Assembly: GCF_041146395.1 (NCBI RefSeq)
Contig: NC_090989.1
Location: 251,462,843-251,526,842, forward strand
Reading direction: 5' to 3'
From: Eulemur rufifrons
Taxonomy: Eukaryota > Chordata > Mammalia > Primates > Lemuridae
DNA length: 64,000 bases
Below are positions 17,246-48,100 of this stretch, piece after piece (within the stretch, counting starts at the first letter, position 1; every line of letters begins with the position of its first letter). The position numbers and the translations under genes are program-made. The notes under the pieces were generated by a model. It was not told the DNA's origin and searched no databases. It saw only the letters and a list, made by a program, of their open reading frames with translations.

Positions 17246-18028
17246 AACACAAGGGTTCTTAAGCAAAGGCACCAAGTCTGGCCTGCATGGCCCTGCAAGT
17301 CTGTACCCAACAGGTACATCTGGCTCAGGGCTGAGCCCATGTATGTACACAGATGGGTTAGCGTAGTGTTAGGAATTTCTTCACAAATAGGGGACACTGA
17401 TGATGGCTCTGTGCTGAGCCAAGTCCTCCTGTTCCCTGGGAGGGGACCTCTTGCCTCCTTCTCAGTTGGCCAAACACCTCTATCCCTTCTCCTTATCTGG
17501 AGTGGGATCAAATCAGCCACAGTTCAAGCCAGTGTTGGGAACTCAGGGCCTGATTTTCAACACCAAGAATGTACACTTTCTAAGTGTGGTGGGGGCTATT
17601 TTGGGACCTTAAAGAAGATCAAGCCCCCACCTCAGAAGGACAAAGATGGCCACAAAGGCCAAGACAGAGCGAGAGGTTTCACTTTGTGCTTTTAAAACCT
17701 GACCATGTGTAACAACAGGAAGAGAGCTGACCCTTTTCTTCTGAGCTCTCTGGCCTCCATCCCAGGACGAGGTTTCTCCAGATTGGAGTGAGTGGGGAGG
17801 GGAAAGGGGACAGTTAGGATTGTGTGTTGGAGCTGGAGGTTGCTTCAGTGCCCCCTCCCCAGACCCCACCCACATCAGCTGGCTCCAGCACATTTAAGTC
17901 AGCCCCACTTAATGGGTAGTACAGAGGTGTGGACTTCCTGGGGGTACACGATGCAGGTGTGATGGAGCATTAAAGGTCTGCATAAAGGCTGGGGTTAGGG
18001 CTATGCGGTTCCCAAGTACGGGGCAGGG
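17047..18028 (-). other. MYORG: Probable MYORG 3' UTR and poly(A) signal
   Basis: Downstream of the MYORG stop, the first AATAAA on the minus strand is at 17052-17047, followed by a GT-rich patch (minus strand, about 17005-16985). This gives a 3' UTR of about 1 kb. A longer one is possible. A (CT)n(CA)n tract lies inside it. Confidence 0.45.
17199..17246. repeat. Compound microsatellite (CT)n(CA)n
   Basis: About 26 nt of CT repeat run straight into about 18 nt of CA repeat. It is likely to vary in length and lies in the likely MYORG 3' UTR. Confidence 0.95.
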
Positions 18029-20227
<2,199 letters not shown>

Positions 20228-20939
20228 TCATCTAAGCCTGGCCTGCCCAAGTCTAAAAAGGGGAGAGAGAGATGGAACTAAGCTTTCTTATTCCATGGTA
20301 TTTCCCTTTGCTTTAGCAAGATAGAGGAGGTGCATACTTTGGGAAGGTGTATACTGGAACTTAAGGACTTGATGAGTGGCAAGATGAGACTCTTACAAAG
20401 ACAGTCTGTCTGTGTCTTACCCACCCTTTCTCTTGGGCACCAATGCTTGACAGAATTAGGACTCTATGAATGGAGAGGGGCATGTGAATGGCAGATGGTG
20501 TGCATCCTCATTTTCCTGGTGGAGAAACAAACCCAGAGAGGATCAGGAAGCTGTCCTGGATCACAGATTAAGTCAGGCCTCCCTGGATCACACATGGGAG
20601 CAGTTCAGGCTGACGAGAAGGGGAGAAAACTAGAGATGGCCTGGTCTCCTAGAGGTACGGTTGGCCACAGTGAGAGAGGTGGGAATGGTCCAGTCAGTCC
20701 CTTGAGACTTTTAACATGGCAGTAGGTTAGCTTCCCTGTCCCCAGAGAGAGAGAACAGGGAGGAAGAGGGAATATCTCAGGCATGCGATCTTATCTTGAG
20801 TCAGAAGCCAGATGAAATCTGGACATGAAAGAAGACACTCAAAGCCAGACTCTGTCCCAGGGCCTGGTTTGGAGGGAGAAAAGATGGGTTTAGACATTAG
20901 GGCTGGAGTCAGGAGCCTAACATGGGGGCTGGTCACTTC

Positions 20940-21300
20940 TCAGATCTGCCTCTCTTTGCCCTCAGACTCCACCCTGCTCTCTGCCATCCATCACCAAGTT
21001 CATTGCCCTGCCCACCTTTCTGCTCTGCTCCTAGCACCACATCTGTGGGCCAGCTACTTTCTAGCTCTGTCTCTACCACTGACCCACTGTCCTGCTGCCC
21101 CTGCCCTAGTTTGGGCACTATCACGTCTCTCTGGTATTATTGCAACAGTTCCCCCAATAGGCCTCTTTGCCCCCAACTTCTTTCCCTCCACTGCTTTCTA
21201 CTCGCAGAAACCATAGTGATCTTTCTAAAGCACTTATCAAACCATGTCTATCCCTAGCTTTGAGAGCTGCTCATGACCCTCATGATGAAACTGCTTTGCA
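20940..21300 (+). repeat. LINE-2-like fragment
   Basis: Phrases such as agtgatctttctaaagcact and accatgtctatccct resemble L2 interior wording. The fragment is diverged. Confidence 0.5.
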
Positions 21301-22504
21301 GTTGAGGCTCGAGGCATGACGTGGTCTCAGCTACCATTCTGATTCCATTTCCAGCCAGGCCTATCCTGTGACTACCAAGCTCATTTCCTCCCCAATCTAA
21401 ATCCCTCAGGCCACTTGCTTCAGGAGATTTCACCCACCCAACTTGGGCCAGGGCCCCCTCTCCCCCTACCAGCTCTCCAGGGATCAGACACTCACCACGG
21501 CACACATAAACTCACACACTGTATGCTAAATATCCACATATGACTGCAGGGAAACATAGACTCGTGTTGCAATCTGCTGCTCAAGGCTACTGATCCTTTT
21601 TATCCCACCCTTCAGGGCAGAGTCCAATAAAGAAATAGCATGAGCCAGGTGCACACACAGGCATATACACTGCCAGCCAGCCAACTGTCCAACTGCTCCA
21701 GCTGGGGAGAGAAGAGAGGGAGACTGGCAAACAGTAATTAGTCTGCTCCCAGATGCCAGTGTCTGTCTCTAAGTCCCCAGTGACTTCCAAGGAGATGCTG
21801 GAACTACTTAGGTTCTTCACATCCCCCATGCAGAGACTATGAAAAATGCCAGGTGCGGATCATAAGTTTGATCCTAGATATCAATACACAGCACCCCGAC
21901 CCATAGCTGCTCCCTTAAGGTGCCAGCTCAGAGCCTCATTCTCAGAGCTCCCTCCCCCACCTGCCTAAGCTTGTCAGTCCTAGGTGTTATGGAACAGCCT
22001 CTTATTCCCTTCCTCTCAGCCCACAACAACTTAGCTTTCCTCCCCCTTCCTGTAGGTGCAAGTTAGAAAAACTATTCTGGAAAATGCAGGTGGTAGCTTT
22101 AGCTGATGCCCTCAAGCTGAGCAGAACCCAAAGAAGACCTTTGGTGGCTCAGGCCAAACTTGCTGTACATTTATATTCACTCATTCAAGACAACCAAAGC
22201 CCCATTCTGGGCACCAAGTGAATAAGGGGAGAGGGTCCATATCTCAATAGGACAGAGACTCTCTCATCCTCAAAACTTTCATTATGTCAGCCTATCTTAT
22301 GATAGGAGGCATGAAGAGATCACCAAGGTGGATTTTAAAAAGCCCTTTCCAACACTTAGTTTCTGAGAATCTTAACTTTTTAGGATTTTGAGGTTCTTTG
22401 ACGAAGGACAGGAGCCCACAGGCCTGGGCACCAATTCCATTCAGGCACCATTATGGTCTCCCAAATGCCACCACAGCATGCAACTCTAACAATGTGGAGC
22501 AGCA

Positions 22505-22625
22505 AACATAGCAACAGTGCCCATTTGACAGATGAGAAAACAGTGGCCCAAACAGAAAAAGGGACTTGTCTGAAGTCAGCCAGGCAGCAAGGTTGCCTGG
22601 ATCTAAAATCCTAGCTCAACCCTCC
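22505..22625 (-). repeat. MIR element
   Basis: It reads catttgacagatgagaaaac through gtctgaagtcagccaggcag, the antisense order of MIR. Confidence 0.65.
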
Positions 22626-23189
22626 ACAGCATGAGTTTTGAGAGATGGGAGATAATGGTCTGACCTGGCTGCCTGAATGCAGCGAAAAGAAGCTGTGTGG
22701 CTGAGAGGCTTCCATCAGATGGACGTGGGTGTGGCGAGGCCTGTCTTTCCAAGGGCTGGTGCTGCGGCTTGCTCTAGGCAGACCAGGAAGGCCTCTTAGG
22801 GGCGGGAAAGAGGGCAATTTTAATGGCATCTGGTACCAGGGTTGTGGGGGAGGAACTCTGTGGTTCCAGTGTTAGCAGTGGCGCTAGAGACCCCTGTAAT
22901 CTGCCGCCTCCGCCATCTGGCCAACCACAGGCTAAGGACAGCAGGTGGGGTCTGCGGGGCGTGCCTCCTTGGGCTCTGCCTCTGCGGAGCCTTTCCCCAC
23001 TCCACACTCAACCTCAGTCCTGGCTGCCAACCCCTAGTCTGGTCTGAGGGGAGGGCCCCGCCCAGCTCAACTGGGGGGAGGCCATTCCAAGCTGTAGTCC
23101 TTAGTTGGACACAATTCCCAGGGGGATGGAAATGTCAAAGGCAACTTGATCCGCCTCATCTCCCTCCCCTGCCTGGCAACCTGATCTGC

Positions 23190-23720
23190 GGGGATCGGGT
23201 GACTGCGCCTACATAACCTGGAATACTCCACACCCACCCGTAGCACCTCGCCCGAGCTACACCGTCCGAAGGGGCAGACTGAGGTCAAAGTACCCGTCTC
23301 CCGCTGGGAACCGCGGCCCGGAGGAAGGGCCCAGGTGTCCAGGCTCGCTCCACCCACTCATCGGTGGGAGCGAAAGTTCAGGAATCTTGCTCCCTCAGCA
23401 GCCCCCCACCCCCAGGTCCTCCCTCTGGGCTCACTCACGGCAGTGACGGCCCGGCAGAAGTCGGGGTGAAGGAACCTCCAGCAGATTCCCTCCGCTCGAG
23501 TCGGACTTGAGCTGCCACGGCGCCGCGCGGGGCGCTGCCTGGCTGGGCGCAGCGGAGCCCCTCCTTGGGCCCCGCCCTCAGGCTACTTGGCCACGCCCAG
23601 CCGTCCAGTCTCGCCTCCGGCCTCCCAGTCCAGCCCCGCCCCTGGCGCCAGACCCCTCCTCCCATACTACCACGCATAACTGAGGCTCCGCCCCTTAGCC
23701 GCGTCCTCCCGCTGCTCTGT
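23190..23720 (-). promoter_or_regulatory. MYORG: CpG island, likely MYORG promoter
   Basis: This stretch is dense in CpG (for example ggcgccgcgcggggcgctg near 23520) amid CpG-poor flanks, with no obvious TATA box. It surrounds the proposed first exon. It may also drive plus-strand transcription, but I see no plus-strand exon. Confidence 0.65.
23439..23535 (-). other. MYORG: Candidate non-coding exon 1 of MYORG
   Basis: On the minus strand the CpG-island sequence ends GTCACTGCC-G and is followed by the donor GTGAGTGAG at 23438. The 5' limit is a guess from CpG density. Only a cDNA or cap-site map would fix it. Confidence 0.5.
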
Positions 23721-24372
23721 GCCCTCCCAGCCCTGGCATCTCAGGCTCATGTTCAGCTCGGTGCCTTCTGGCCCCGCTTTCCACCTGCAGGCCCGTCCCT
23801 GCTGGCCATACCTTACAAGCAGGCCGGACTCGGCCCCAGGCCTGCTGGGAAATGTAGTTCTGGAGGAAGGAACCCCTGCCGAATGTTGGGGTTCTTACAT
23901 CCCCAGGCTAGGTTTGGGATGTGTAGGAGAGGGAGAGAGCCGCAGGGTAAAGGAGCTGGCTTTTGGGATTCCTTCCCCTCCAGAAAGGTGGGCAGGTGGA
24001 GGCTGTATCGATATAACGCTCTCACGAGCCCTCACTTTTCCCATATGAAAAAGGGGTAGTGGAATTCCAGGAGGATATCAGCGCCCAATGCAGGGTGGTT
24101 CCACTCAAGGGCCCCATGGAAGGAGCTTGTAGTTCCAACCAGCCTGGAGGCCCAAGCTGTTGGTTCCCACCGGACCAAACCAGCAGTGTTTGAGGTCAGG
24201 GACTGAGAAGACCGGTTTCTGCTCAGTATTTTGCAACGCCCCCCCCACCCCGCCCCGCACCCCAGCCTAGTTATTTATAGGGTCCAGCCCCTCCTCCTAG
24301 TGACAGCCTTTAGTTAGAAAACCCCATTCTGCGGGAAAGTGGGCGTGCACTACCATACCCTTTCGGGGCAAG

Positions 24373-24403
<31 letters not shown>

Positions 24404-25029
24404 GTTTGCAAGACTTTGAGGTTTCATATCTTTGATGGAGAAAGGAAAATACTGAAGAACCCAGAGATTCCAGAACAACCCACCCCTTGCTCCCTGAGGG
24501 GCAGAAAAACAGGGCTTAGTTTTGCAGTTTGCAATTTTTTGGTTAGGAGACCCTTCAAAATTATGTTTTGGGCCCATTGAACTTGGATGGGGAAGGGTAA
24601 GGATGTGTGAGCACAGAGAGGCTTTTGGGGGGCTGTGATGGAGTTTCTAGGAGCAGAGATCAAGAGCTTCTGGTGTAGGGACAGGGCTTTGACTGTAGAA
24701 GGGAAGATTCTGGGTCCTCTGATATACAGGAGGGCATCTAAATTTGGGGGCATACTGGGGAAATGATAGCTGGAGGGTCTTCGTAGGGTGGGAATTAGGT
24801 CTTCTCTGCATAGCTAGGTGGACCCATTAGTTCGGACTCTGAGATGAAGGGGAGAAGAACACTAGCAGGATATAGGGCTACTGTTATGTGTCAGGAGGGC
24901 ACTCAGTACTGAGATGATGAGGGTGGGGAGGGTGACTTTGAGAAACTGCATCTCAGTTGAGGTGGCTTGGCAGAGGCCTGAGTGGCCCCTCACTTTGAGA
25001 TCCTGCTGAGTGAGGACACAGGAGGCAGC
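23721..25029. other. Intergenic between MYORG promoter and SPMIP6 3' end
   Basis: It contains a (GT)n microsatellite at 24376-24402 and C-rich tracts near 24238-24262. No gene is seen. Confidence 0.55.
24376..24402. repeat. (GT)n microsatellite
   Basis: About 13 GT units in a row. Confidence 0.95.
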
Positions 25030-25102
25030 CTTTGGGGGTGAAGAGTTTATTTATTGCTTCGCCCCCTTGGCCCGGCCAGCCCAGGCTCTATTAGCCCAAG
25101 TT

Positions 25103-41541
<16,439 letters not shown>

Positions 41542-42110
41542 GGTGAGGTCTTGGTGATGCTGTGGTGGACTCTATCTACCAAGGGCTCTTGCTGGACATC
41601 AGTGCCTGCCCCTTCCCCAGATGGCCCACACCTCCGGCCTGGCAGATGCCGCTAGCTGCTGTGACCCCCTCCTGTGGGCGATCCCTCAGCTTCCTTCCCC
41701 CACAGCTTCCTGCTCCAACCCCACCCTGCTTCTCCCTCCAGCATGGGCACTGCCCATTATGATATCACTTGGCTCAGCCCCATCCCTGGAGAGGTGAGGA
41801 CGTCTAATTTCCTCCCCACTTCTGGCTCCTTTCTGCCTCAAGCCTATCAAAAGAGCCCAGTTTCCAAGAGTTCAGAGGGCCTCTGGAGGTCTAGGCCACA
41901 CTTCTCACTTTGTTGAAGAGAAACACAGGTTCTGGGGGTTGTGACTCACCCACAGTCTTGCAGCAGATCAGCGGCACCCCTGGGAACCCACAGGTGGAAG
42001 TAGAGTAACATGTAACATGTGCATCCAGGGGACCAGGTCTGTCCCTTCCCAGCCCACCTGCCCCTTGCCCACACCCCAGGCAGGGAGCTGAGGCTGGCTT
42101 GTTTGATGCT
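41542..42110 (-). promoter_or_regulatory. SPMIP6: SPMIP6 upstream region
   Basis: Only about 0.55 kb separates the SPMIP6 ATG from the proposed FAM219A poly(A) signal, so the SPMIP6 promoter should lie here. It is not CpG-rich, and I see no clear RFX X-box or TATA box. The placement is an inference. Confidence 0.4.
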
Positions 42111-43301
42111 TTTAATATCATTATTTGTGTTACACGATACACAACCAAGGATGATGATCAATACTGCGATGGAAATGTTAAAAAAAAATATTATACACAG
42201 CTCATGTCTTCCACACACCTTCCTGGAAATAAATTAGTGAGCACGGAGAAACCTGGCTGGGTGGCAGCCACAGCTGAGGGTAGAGGGAGTGTTAAGGCAG
42301 TATCTACAAGGGGGAAGGTGGCAGGAGGGCAAGCTAAGGCCTTGATTCTTCCCCTCCAGCCTCTTAGACAGGGAAGGAGGGAACCACACATTCTTGGCTG
42401 CCAGCTTCCTGCCTCTCTGCCGCACATACACTGCCTCAGTCGGAAGCCCTTGCCTGCCAGGGAACTAGTGTGTCATGTGGGGAGGGAGCTTTTCCCTGGT
42501 TCCTCAGGGCCACAGAGATTGAACAACGGGCCAGAGTCACGCAGCAAGTCAGTGGCAAAGGCAGCAGTCTAAATAAGCCCCCCAAAGAGGAGGTGCCCAT
42601 GTTCTAGAAGGGTGAGTCAAGGAGCCCAGGGTGGTGGTGGGAGGCCTGGTTCTGGGGCCCAGATGACAGGGGGTGGGGATGCCAGCCAGGGTGGGAGATA
42701 GGCTCAGATGGGGGCCAGTATGAGCCTTGTGGGCCCTGCAGGTACTTTCTCTGTCCTTCCTTGCCTCTGGCATTTTCTCATCACCTAACTAGAGTCCCTG
42801 CAATAGGGGAGGTAGGGGTGGGTTGGAGGAGTGGAGGGTGAAGAGCTGCATCCCAACGCTTTGCAGTTGGTAGCTCCTGGGTGTGGTACAGGGGGAGGTG
42901 CTACCTTTCCTAAGCCAGCAGCCTCCTTCCCCGCTCTCATCACCCCGCTTCTAGCTCCCACCTCCCAGGACTGGTGTTCAGGGAGTGGGCTGTGGGTCTG
43001 TCCATCACACGCTTGCAGCATGTGAGTGGTATCCACGAGAGCGGATCCACCAGCACGTGTCGGATGTCAGCTTGGAGGAATAGGGGAGTATACACCTTGG
43101 CCCCATGATATGAGGTTTGTGGAGCATAGGCTTCAGCAGTCTTAGGCTACCTGTGCTTTCATCTTCCTTCACGTGGGGGCAGGTCTATATTGCCTGGCTT
43201 CAAGCTGGGAAGGCTGTTCACCTCTTCCTCCTCCTTTTTTTTTTTTTTAATGCAAGGACTAACCCATTCTAACCTCCTTCTTCTTGACTTCCTTTTTCTT
43301 T

Positions 43302-43458
43302 TTAGAGATGGCGTCTTGCTATGTTGCCCAGGCTGGAGTGCAGTGGCTATTCACAGGTGTAATCATGGCACACTGCAGCGCTGAACTCCTGGGCTCAAGT
43401 GATCCTCCCTCAGCCTCCAAAGTAGCTGGGGCTATAGGTGACACCACCAGGCCTGGCT
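43302..43458 (-). repeat. 7SL-derived monomer (FLAM-like), antisense
   Basis: It reads agagatggcgtcttgctatg to caccaccaggcctggc. It lies on the same strand as FAM219A, so it is in sense in its 3' UTR. Confidence 0.85.
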
Positions 43459-43539
43459 CTCCCTCTTGATTTTCATCCTCAGCTTTCCTGCTCCCTGCCC
43501 CCAGACCAGCAACAGCAGCAGAAGCAGCAGTACACACAT

Positions 43540-43640
43540 TCTGACCCACAGACACCCCTACAGCTACACATACAATAGACACTGCCCACCCATACACATT
43601 CACAGACACACACACAGATCCACATGTACTCAGGCATACA
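43540..43640. repeat. CA-rich low-complexity patch
   Basis: It has repeated cacac/cacat wording without a clean unit and lies in the FAM219A 3' UTR. Confidence 0.6.
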
Positions 43641-43799
43641 CGGTCTTGATAGAAACTGCCCCATTCCCCTTCTACACAGTCACACAACTCAGGAGGCCCC
43701 CTGGGTGTACTCAAAGACACACAGAGATCTCTTCATCCCCTTCCACAGAGGTTCCTATGAAGAAATTCCTTCAGGTATAAAAGGACCCTAAAAATAATT

Positions 43800-43950
43800 T
43801 CAGCTGCTATTCATTCTGTAGTTGAGGAAACTGAAGCCGAGAAAAAGCAAGTGGCTTGTTGAAGATCCCAGGGAGAGTGCCAGAGCTAGGACCAGAACCC
43901 AGGCTTCTGACTCCCAGTCCGAGGCTCTCAGTCCATTGCATTGCTGGGCA
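43800..43950 (-). repeat. MIR-type element
   Basis: It reads gtagttgaggaaactgaagc, cagagctaggaccagaaccc, ttctgactcccagtccgagg: an antisense MIR. Confidence 0.75.
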
Positions 43951-45039
43951 GCCTCTCACACTGTAAACGGACACACAGTCACTTCCCCACCAGGGACGCC
44001 CACATCTATGGCAGGAATAGACCCCAGGAAAGACAGGTCTGTCCAACACAGGCACACACACTCCCTGACAGCCTCAGATACATGCACATTCTGCCAAGCA
44101 CTCCCTACCGTCTCCAAACAGCCACTCAGCGCACTGTATTCCCCTAAGCTTGCTCCTTGACGATTCTTTCTGGGAACCAGCCTCCCAGATCTTGGGTTGG
44201 GGTGAGATGGCAATGGGACATTGGAGGCCAGCCTTACTCCCTGCTTCCAGCCTGGGACTGAGACCAATGAACAGAAGTGGGGGTGGGGATGGGGAGGAGG
44301 TGACAGAGAGATAGATGCATTGGTTAGGGGCCAGTGAGGACAGATCATACTACCCCAAACTCTGGCCTGTCTCTAAGGCCCATCTTACCCTGCCCCACTC
44401 CCAGGGAGCAAGAAGGAGGTGACTGGGGCAAAGAGGAGGAAGAAGGCAGTGATCCTTTGTGTAAGGGGCAATATCAGTTGGACAGCTTTGCCAGGGCTTC
44501 CCATCAGATGAGAGGAAAAACGCTAATAGGTACATGGGCCATCAAGGGGTGCATGGAGGGGACTCTGAAGTGCTGGGACCTGCTGCCACTGCCCTGGGCC
44601 TTTCTCTCCCCACTCCCCAGCCCCTTTCCTTGTTAGGCTGGGGCTGGGGGCTTCATGGCTTTGCTGGGGTTTGTGATCCCTCCCCCCTCTCATTAATGTT
44701 GGCTTCCCTTCCATCCAGTCCTCTCTCCCCCTCACCGGACTGCAGCCTTGGGGAGGGGGGCAGGGTGCTGGGTGAGGTCCCCCAAGTAACTGAACAAACA
44801 GCCTCCACCCTCCTCAGCCCCCGGGGGTGGAGAGAGACCCGGTTTTGGTTTCTCCGGCTCCATGAACACACAGAGGTACACGTCCTACCATAGGAGGAAG
44901 CAATGACTGTTACGAGGTTGGCGGCTGTAGGGGGCGCGGGGGCCGGGGGCAGGCGGAAGAGCCGGGAGGGGTCTGCCCCTGCCCGGTCCAACCTGGCCTG
45001 CGTCGGTTCCGCCCCGGGCGGCCGCGGAGGCCCCGCCGG

Positions 45040-45198
45040 CTACTGAATGTGGCAGGCGGTGGAGGACGTGGCCTGGCAGCACATGCAGGTGGGGTTCACG
45101 GACTTGGGGGGGATGAGGTCTAGGTCCTCGTCGTCAGGGATCTCGTCTAACCGGTAGCCGTCCTTCAGCAGCTGGATGTTCAAATCTTGGTTGATCTG
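45040..45198 (-). CDS. FAM219A: FAM219A last coding exon
   Basis: It codes (Q)INQDLNIQLLKDGYRLDE... to ...STACHIQ and stops at TAG 45042-45040. The acceptor is a CAG-CAG tandem, so the exon starts at 45198 (with Gln) or 45195 (without). Confidence 0.94.
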   Translation of the reverse strand, partial: QINQDLNIQLLKDGYRLDEIPDDEDLDLIPPKSVNPTCMCCQATSSTACHIQ

Positions 45199-48100
45199 CT
45201 GTAGACAAAGGGGAGGGAGGTCAGGCTCAGGGCGGGGGATGGGGAGGTACCACCCACGGCTTGGCGGCAACCCCAGGCCACCCGCCCGCCCCAGACAGCG
45301 CCCACATATCAGCCGGTCCCCCTACCTGGCATTGCTGGCATCCCCAGGCCCCGCCCTGCCTAGGCTCCCCCAGGCTCTGGCCTCACTTGCTTACTGGAGT
45401 GTCGTGAGTCCCCGCCCCGCCACAGACCCCTCCCCATTCTAAAGTCATTCTCACCCTCGGCCTGCTTCCATCTGGGTTTTGCCTGTTTCAGGCCCGTTCC
45501 TACACTGTCGCCTGCTGTTCACGCCCCACTCTATTGAAGAGCCCGGTTCCAATCTCAAGCCGCGCTCCTAACCCTGCTCCCTGAGCTGGAGGCCGCGACT
45601 TCTTTCCGACACCAGCCTGCCCCAGGCCCCGCGACCGCATGGGCCTCAGCCCAGCTTTGCCTAGTCCCCCCCTCAGGGTGTGCTTCGCCCGGCCGCACCC
45701 CTTCTTCTCCTCCACAGAGGCGATCCTGCCCGGCTGTGTCTAGGGGCAAAGGGGTAGGGGCTCACCTCAGCAGAGGAGTAGCCAGAGGAGGAGTATCTGG
45801 ACATGTCAAAGTCATCATCGCTGGCCATGGAGGAAAGAGGACAGAGAAGTGATTCAGGGAAATTAAACAGAAAAAATTAAATAGAAAACTCCCTGCACTC
45901 CCACCTCCCCATCAGTCAGCACCCCACCCCTCCCTCGCGGTTCCAAATAAGGAGCACAATCTAAACAAAAACTGTGGCCAGGTGTGGTGGCTCACGCCTG
46001 GAATCCCAGCACTTGGGAGGCCAAGGAGGGAGGATCACTTGAGGCCAGGAGTTCAAGACCAGCCTGGGCAACATAGCAAGACCCCGTCTCTACAAAATAA
46101 AAACAAAAAAAATTAGCCAGGCGTGGTGGTGCACCCATAGCCCTAGCTACTCGGGAGCCTGAGCCAGGAGGATCACTTGGGCCCAGGAGTTTGAGCCTGC
46201 AGTGATCTATAAAGATCCTGTCTCAAAAACAAAAACAAAACTGTGTTTGCTGTGCAAATGCAAGTTTTTAAAGACAGGTTCCCTAGCTCCACCCTTCTAA
46301 ATAAATTGCTACCCTTAACTTACTTCTAAAGATTCTCTTCACCCCCTTCCCCTCATTTTTCTAGGCTTAAATCTCCCTGACTTGTTGGGTTCACCCTTGG
46401 AGAAATTCTGGCTGAGGAACAACCTTCTTCTAACAATATAGCAGGTGTGGCCTGTACTGCCCTCTTGTGCTCACACAGCTTCCTGTGGCTTGCCCAGCTG
46501 CCCTCGGGCCCCGTACACACCTGTCCGTGTCAAGGGCTACCAGTGGCTTCTCATCTGGGCTCTGGTCAAGCGAGGAGTAGCCTTTATTGGGAACGACCAG
46601 CCTGGGTGAAGAATTTTGGGGGTTGGAGTGGCAACTGGAGCGCACAGACCTGGCAGGGGGCTGGGCTGGGCCCCACCCCACCACTTCCCTCCTCCACCAC
46701 CCCCACTTTGGATCCTGCTGAGGCTCTCTCCTCTCAAAGAGGAGCTGGGCCTGAGAGGGAGAGAGGAGGGGGAGGCTGGCAGGGTCTGGGTGGGCTAGAG
46801 AGGGCCTCTACCTCGTCCGGGCCATGACATTGTTCTTCTTGGGTTGCTGGTTGACGGGGCTACCCATGCTGCCGTTCTTCAGGGAGCCCTTCCGGGCCAG
46901 CTCCCGCTGCTTCTCTGCAGGAGAACATGGGAAGGAAGTTGTGTCCTGGCCTCAGGGCCACCCTGCCTTACCACTCAGGGCAGCCTGGGCTGGGCCTCTG
47001 TTGTGAAACCACGTGCTCCTATAGGGACTGAGGCAGGGGTCCCCACTCCAGACACTGCTGCTTGGTGGAGACAGTCCTTGGCCCTGAGGCAGATAGTGGG
47101 GAGCAAAAGGAGGGGGCTGAACCCCTGTCTTCCAGGAGCCACAACTCCCATGTGGGGCAGTCAGTGTGTGCTTGATAGCAGGGAAAGGCTAGAGAGGGAG
47201 ATATAATCACAAAAAGAAGTAGCAGTCAGGGAGGGCTTTCTATAGGTGACACCATGAGCTGGAGAGAGGAGGGCATTCTAGGAAGGAGTGTACCAAATAG
47301 TGTGTACAAAAATGCATTTAGAAGTGAACATATGTGTGTATCTGGTTGTTACAGAGGGGTGAAGAGGGAGAAAGGTCAGGTTAGAAAAGTAGGATCCATT
47401 TTTCAGCCATTTATTCATTCAACGGGTATCTGTGTCGCCAATCCTGTCGGGTCCTGTGCTAAGGGCCTGAAGATTCTCTCTGGTTACAAACTCAGAGTGT
47501 GAAGGTATTGAATGCCAGACAGAGGAGTCTGGGATTAATGCAGAAGGAAAAAGGAGCCACTGAAGGTTGTGAAGTGTGAGGGGCAGGGAGCAGGGGGCTG
47601 AGGTAGCCCATTGGGCTATGTCGCCTAAGTAATGCTCCAACTCCTCTGCCAGATTCTGAGTTCTCCAAAGCTCCAGAGCCTACCAGGTTCATGGGGCTGG
47701 CCATCAGATGACCCGCTATCTGGTGTGTGACAACTATCACCAGAAGTAGCTGCCTGGGCCCTGGAGGAGGCCCATCTACCCTGTCCTACTCATCTCAAGT
47801 AAAGCCCAGGTCTACAGAAAGGAACTATGGGGAGAGGGACAGTGGGTGAAGGCTGGCTCAGAAAATAACCACACGCTCCAGTGAGTAAGGACAGGAAGGG
47901 CCTTTATAGCTACTGTGACTCACTTTGAAATTTCCCCTGACTTCCAAATCTCTCCTCTCCTACTCTTGGACCCTCTTTCTTTGCCTCTGCTCATCTGACT
48001 CCGGCGTTTTGTCTCGGTCTTTCCAGCAGGTGGCAGCTGCTATTACCACATCAAGCCTCTAGGGGGTGCAATTTGCCTTAAAGTTCCCGGTGGTAATTGT

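Larger units (their letters stand above)
42095..45039 (-). other. FAM219A: FAM219A 3' UTR
   Basis: An ATTAAA on the minus strand lies at 42116-42111, after an AT-rich end region (42112-42240) in otherwise GC-rich DNA. No AATAAA occurs between it and the stop, which suggests a 3' UTR of about 2.9 kb. It includes a 7SL monomer at 43302-43458 and a MIR at about 43800-43950. Shorter forms cannot be excluded. Confidence 0.6.

Noticed and set aside
17110..17520. 136-codon minus-strand frame with ERERERERKR stretch
   Set aside because: The charged run is translation of the (CT)n(CA)n microsatellite.
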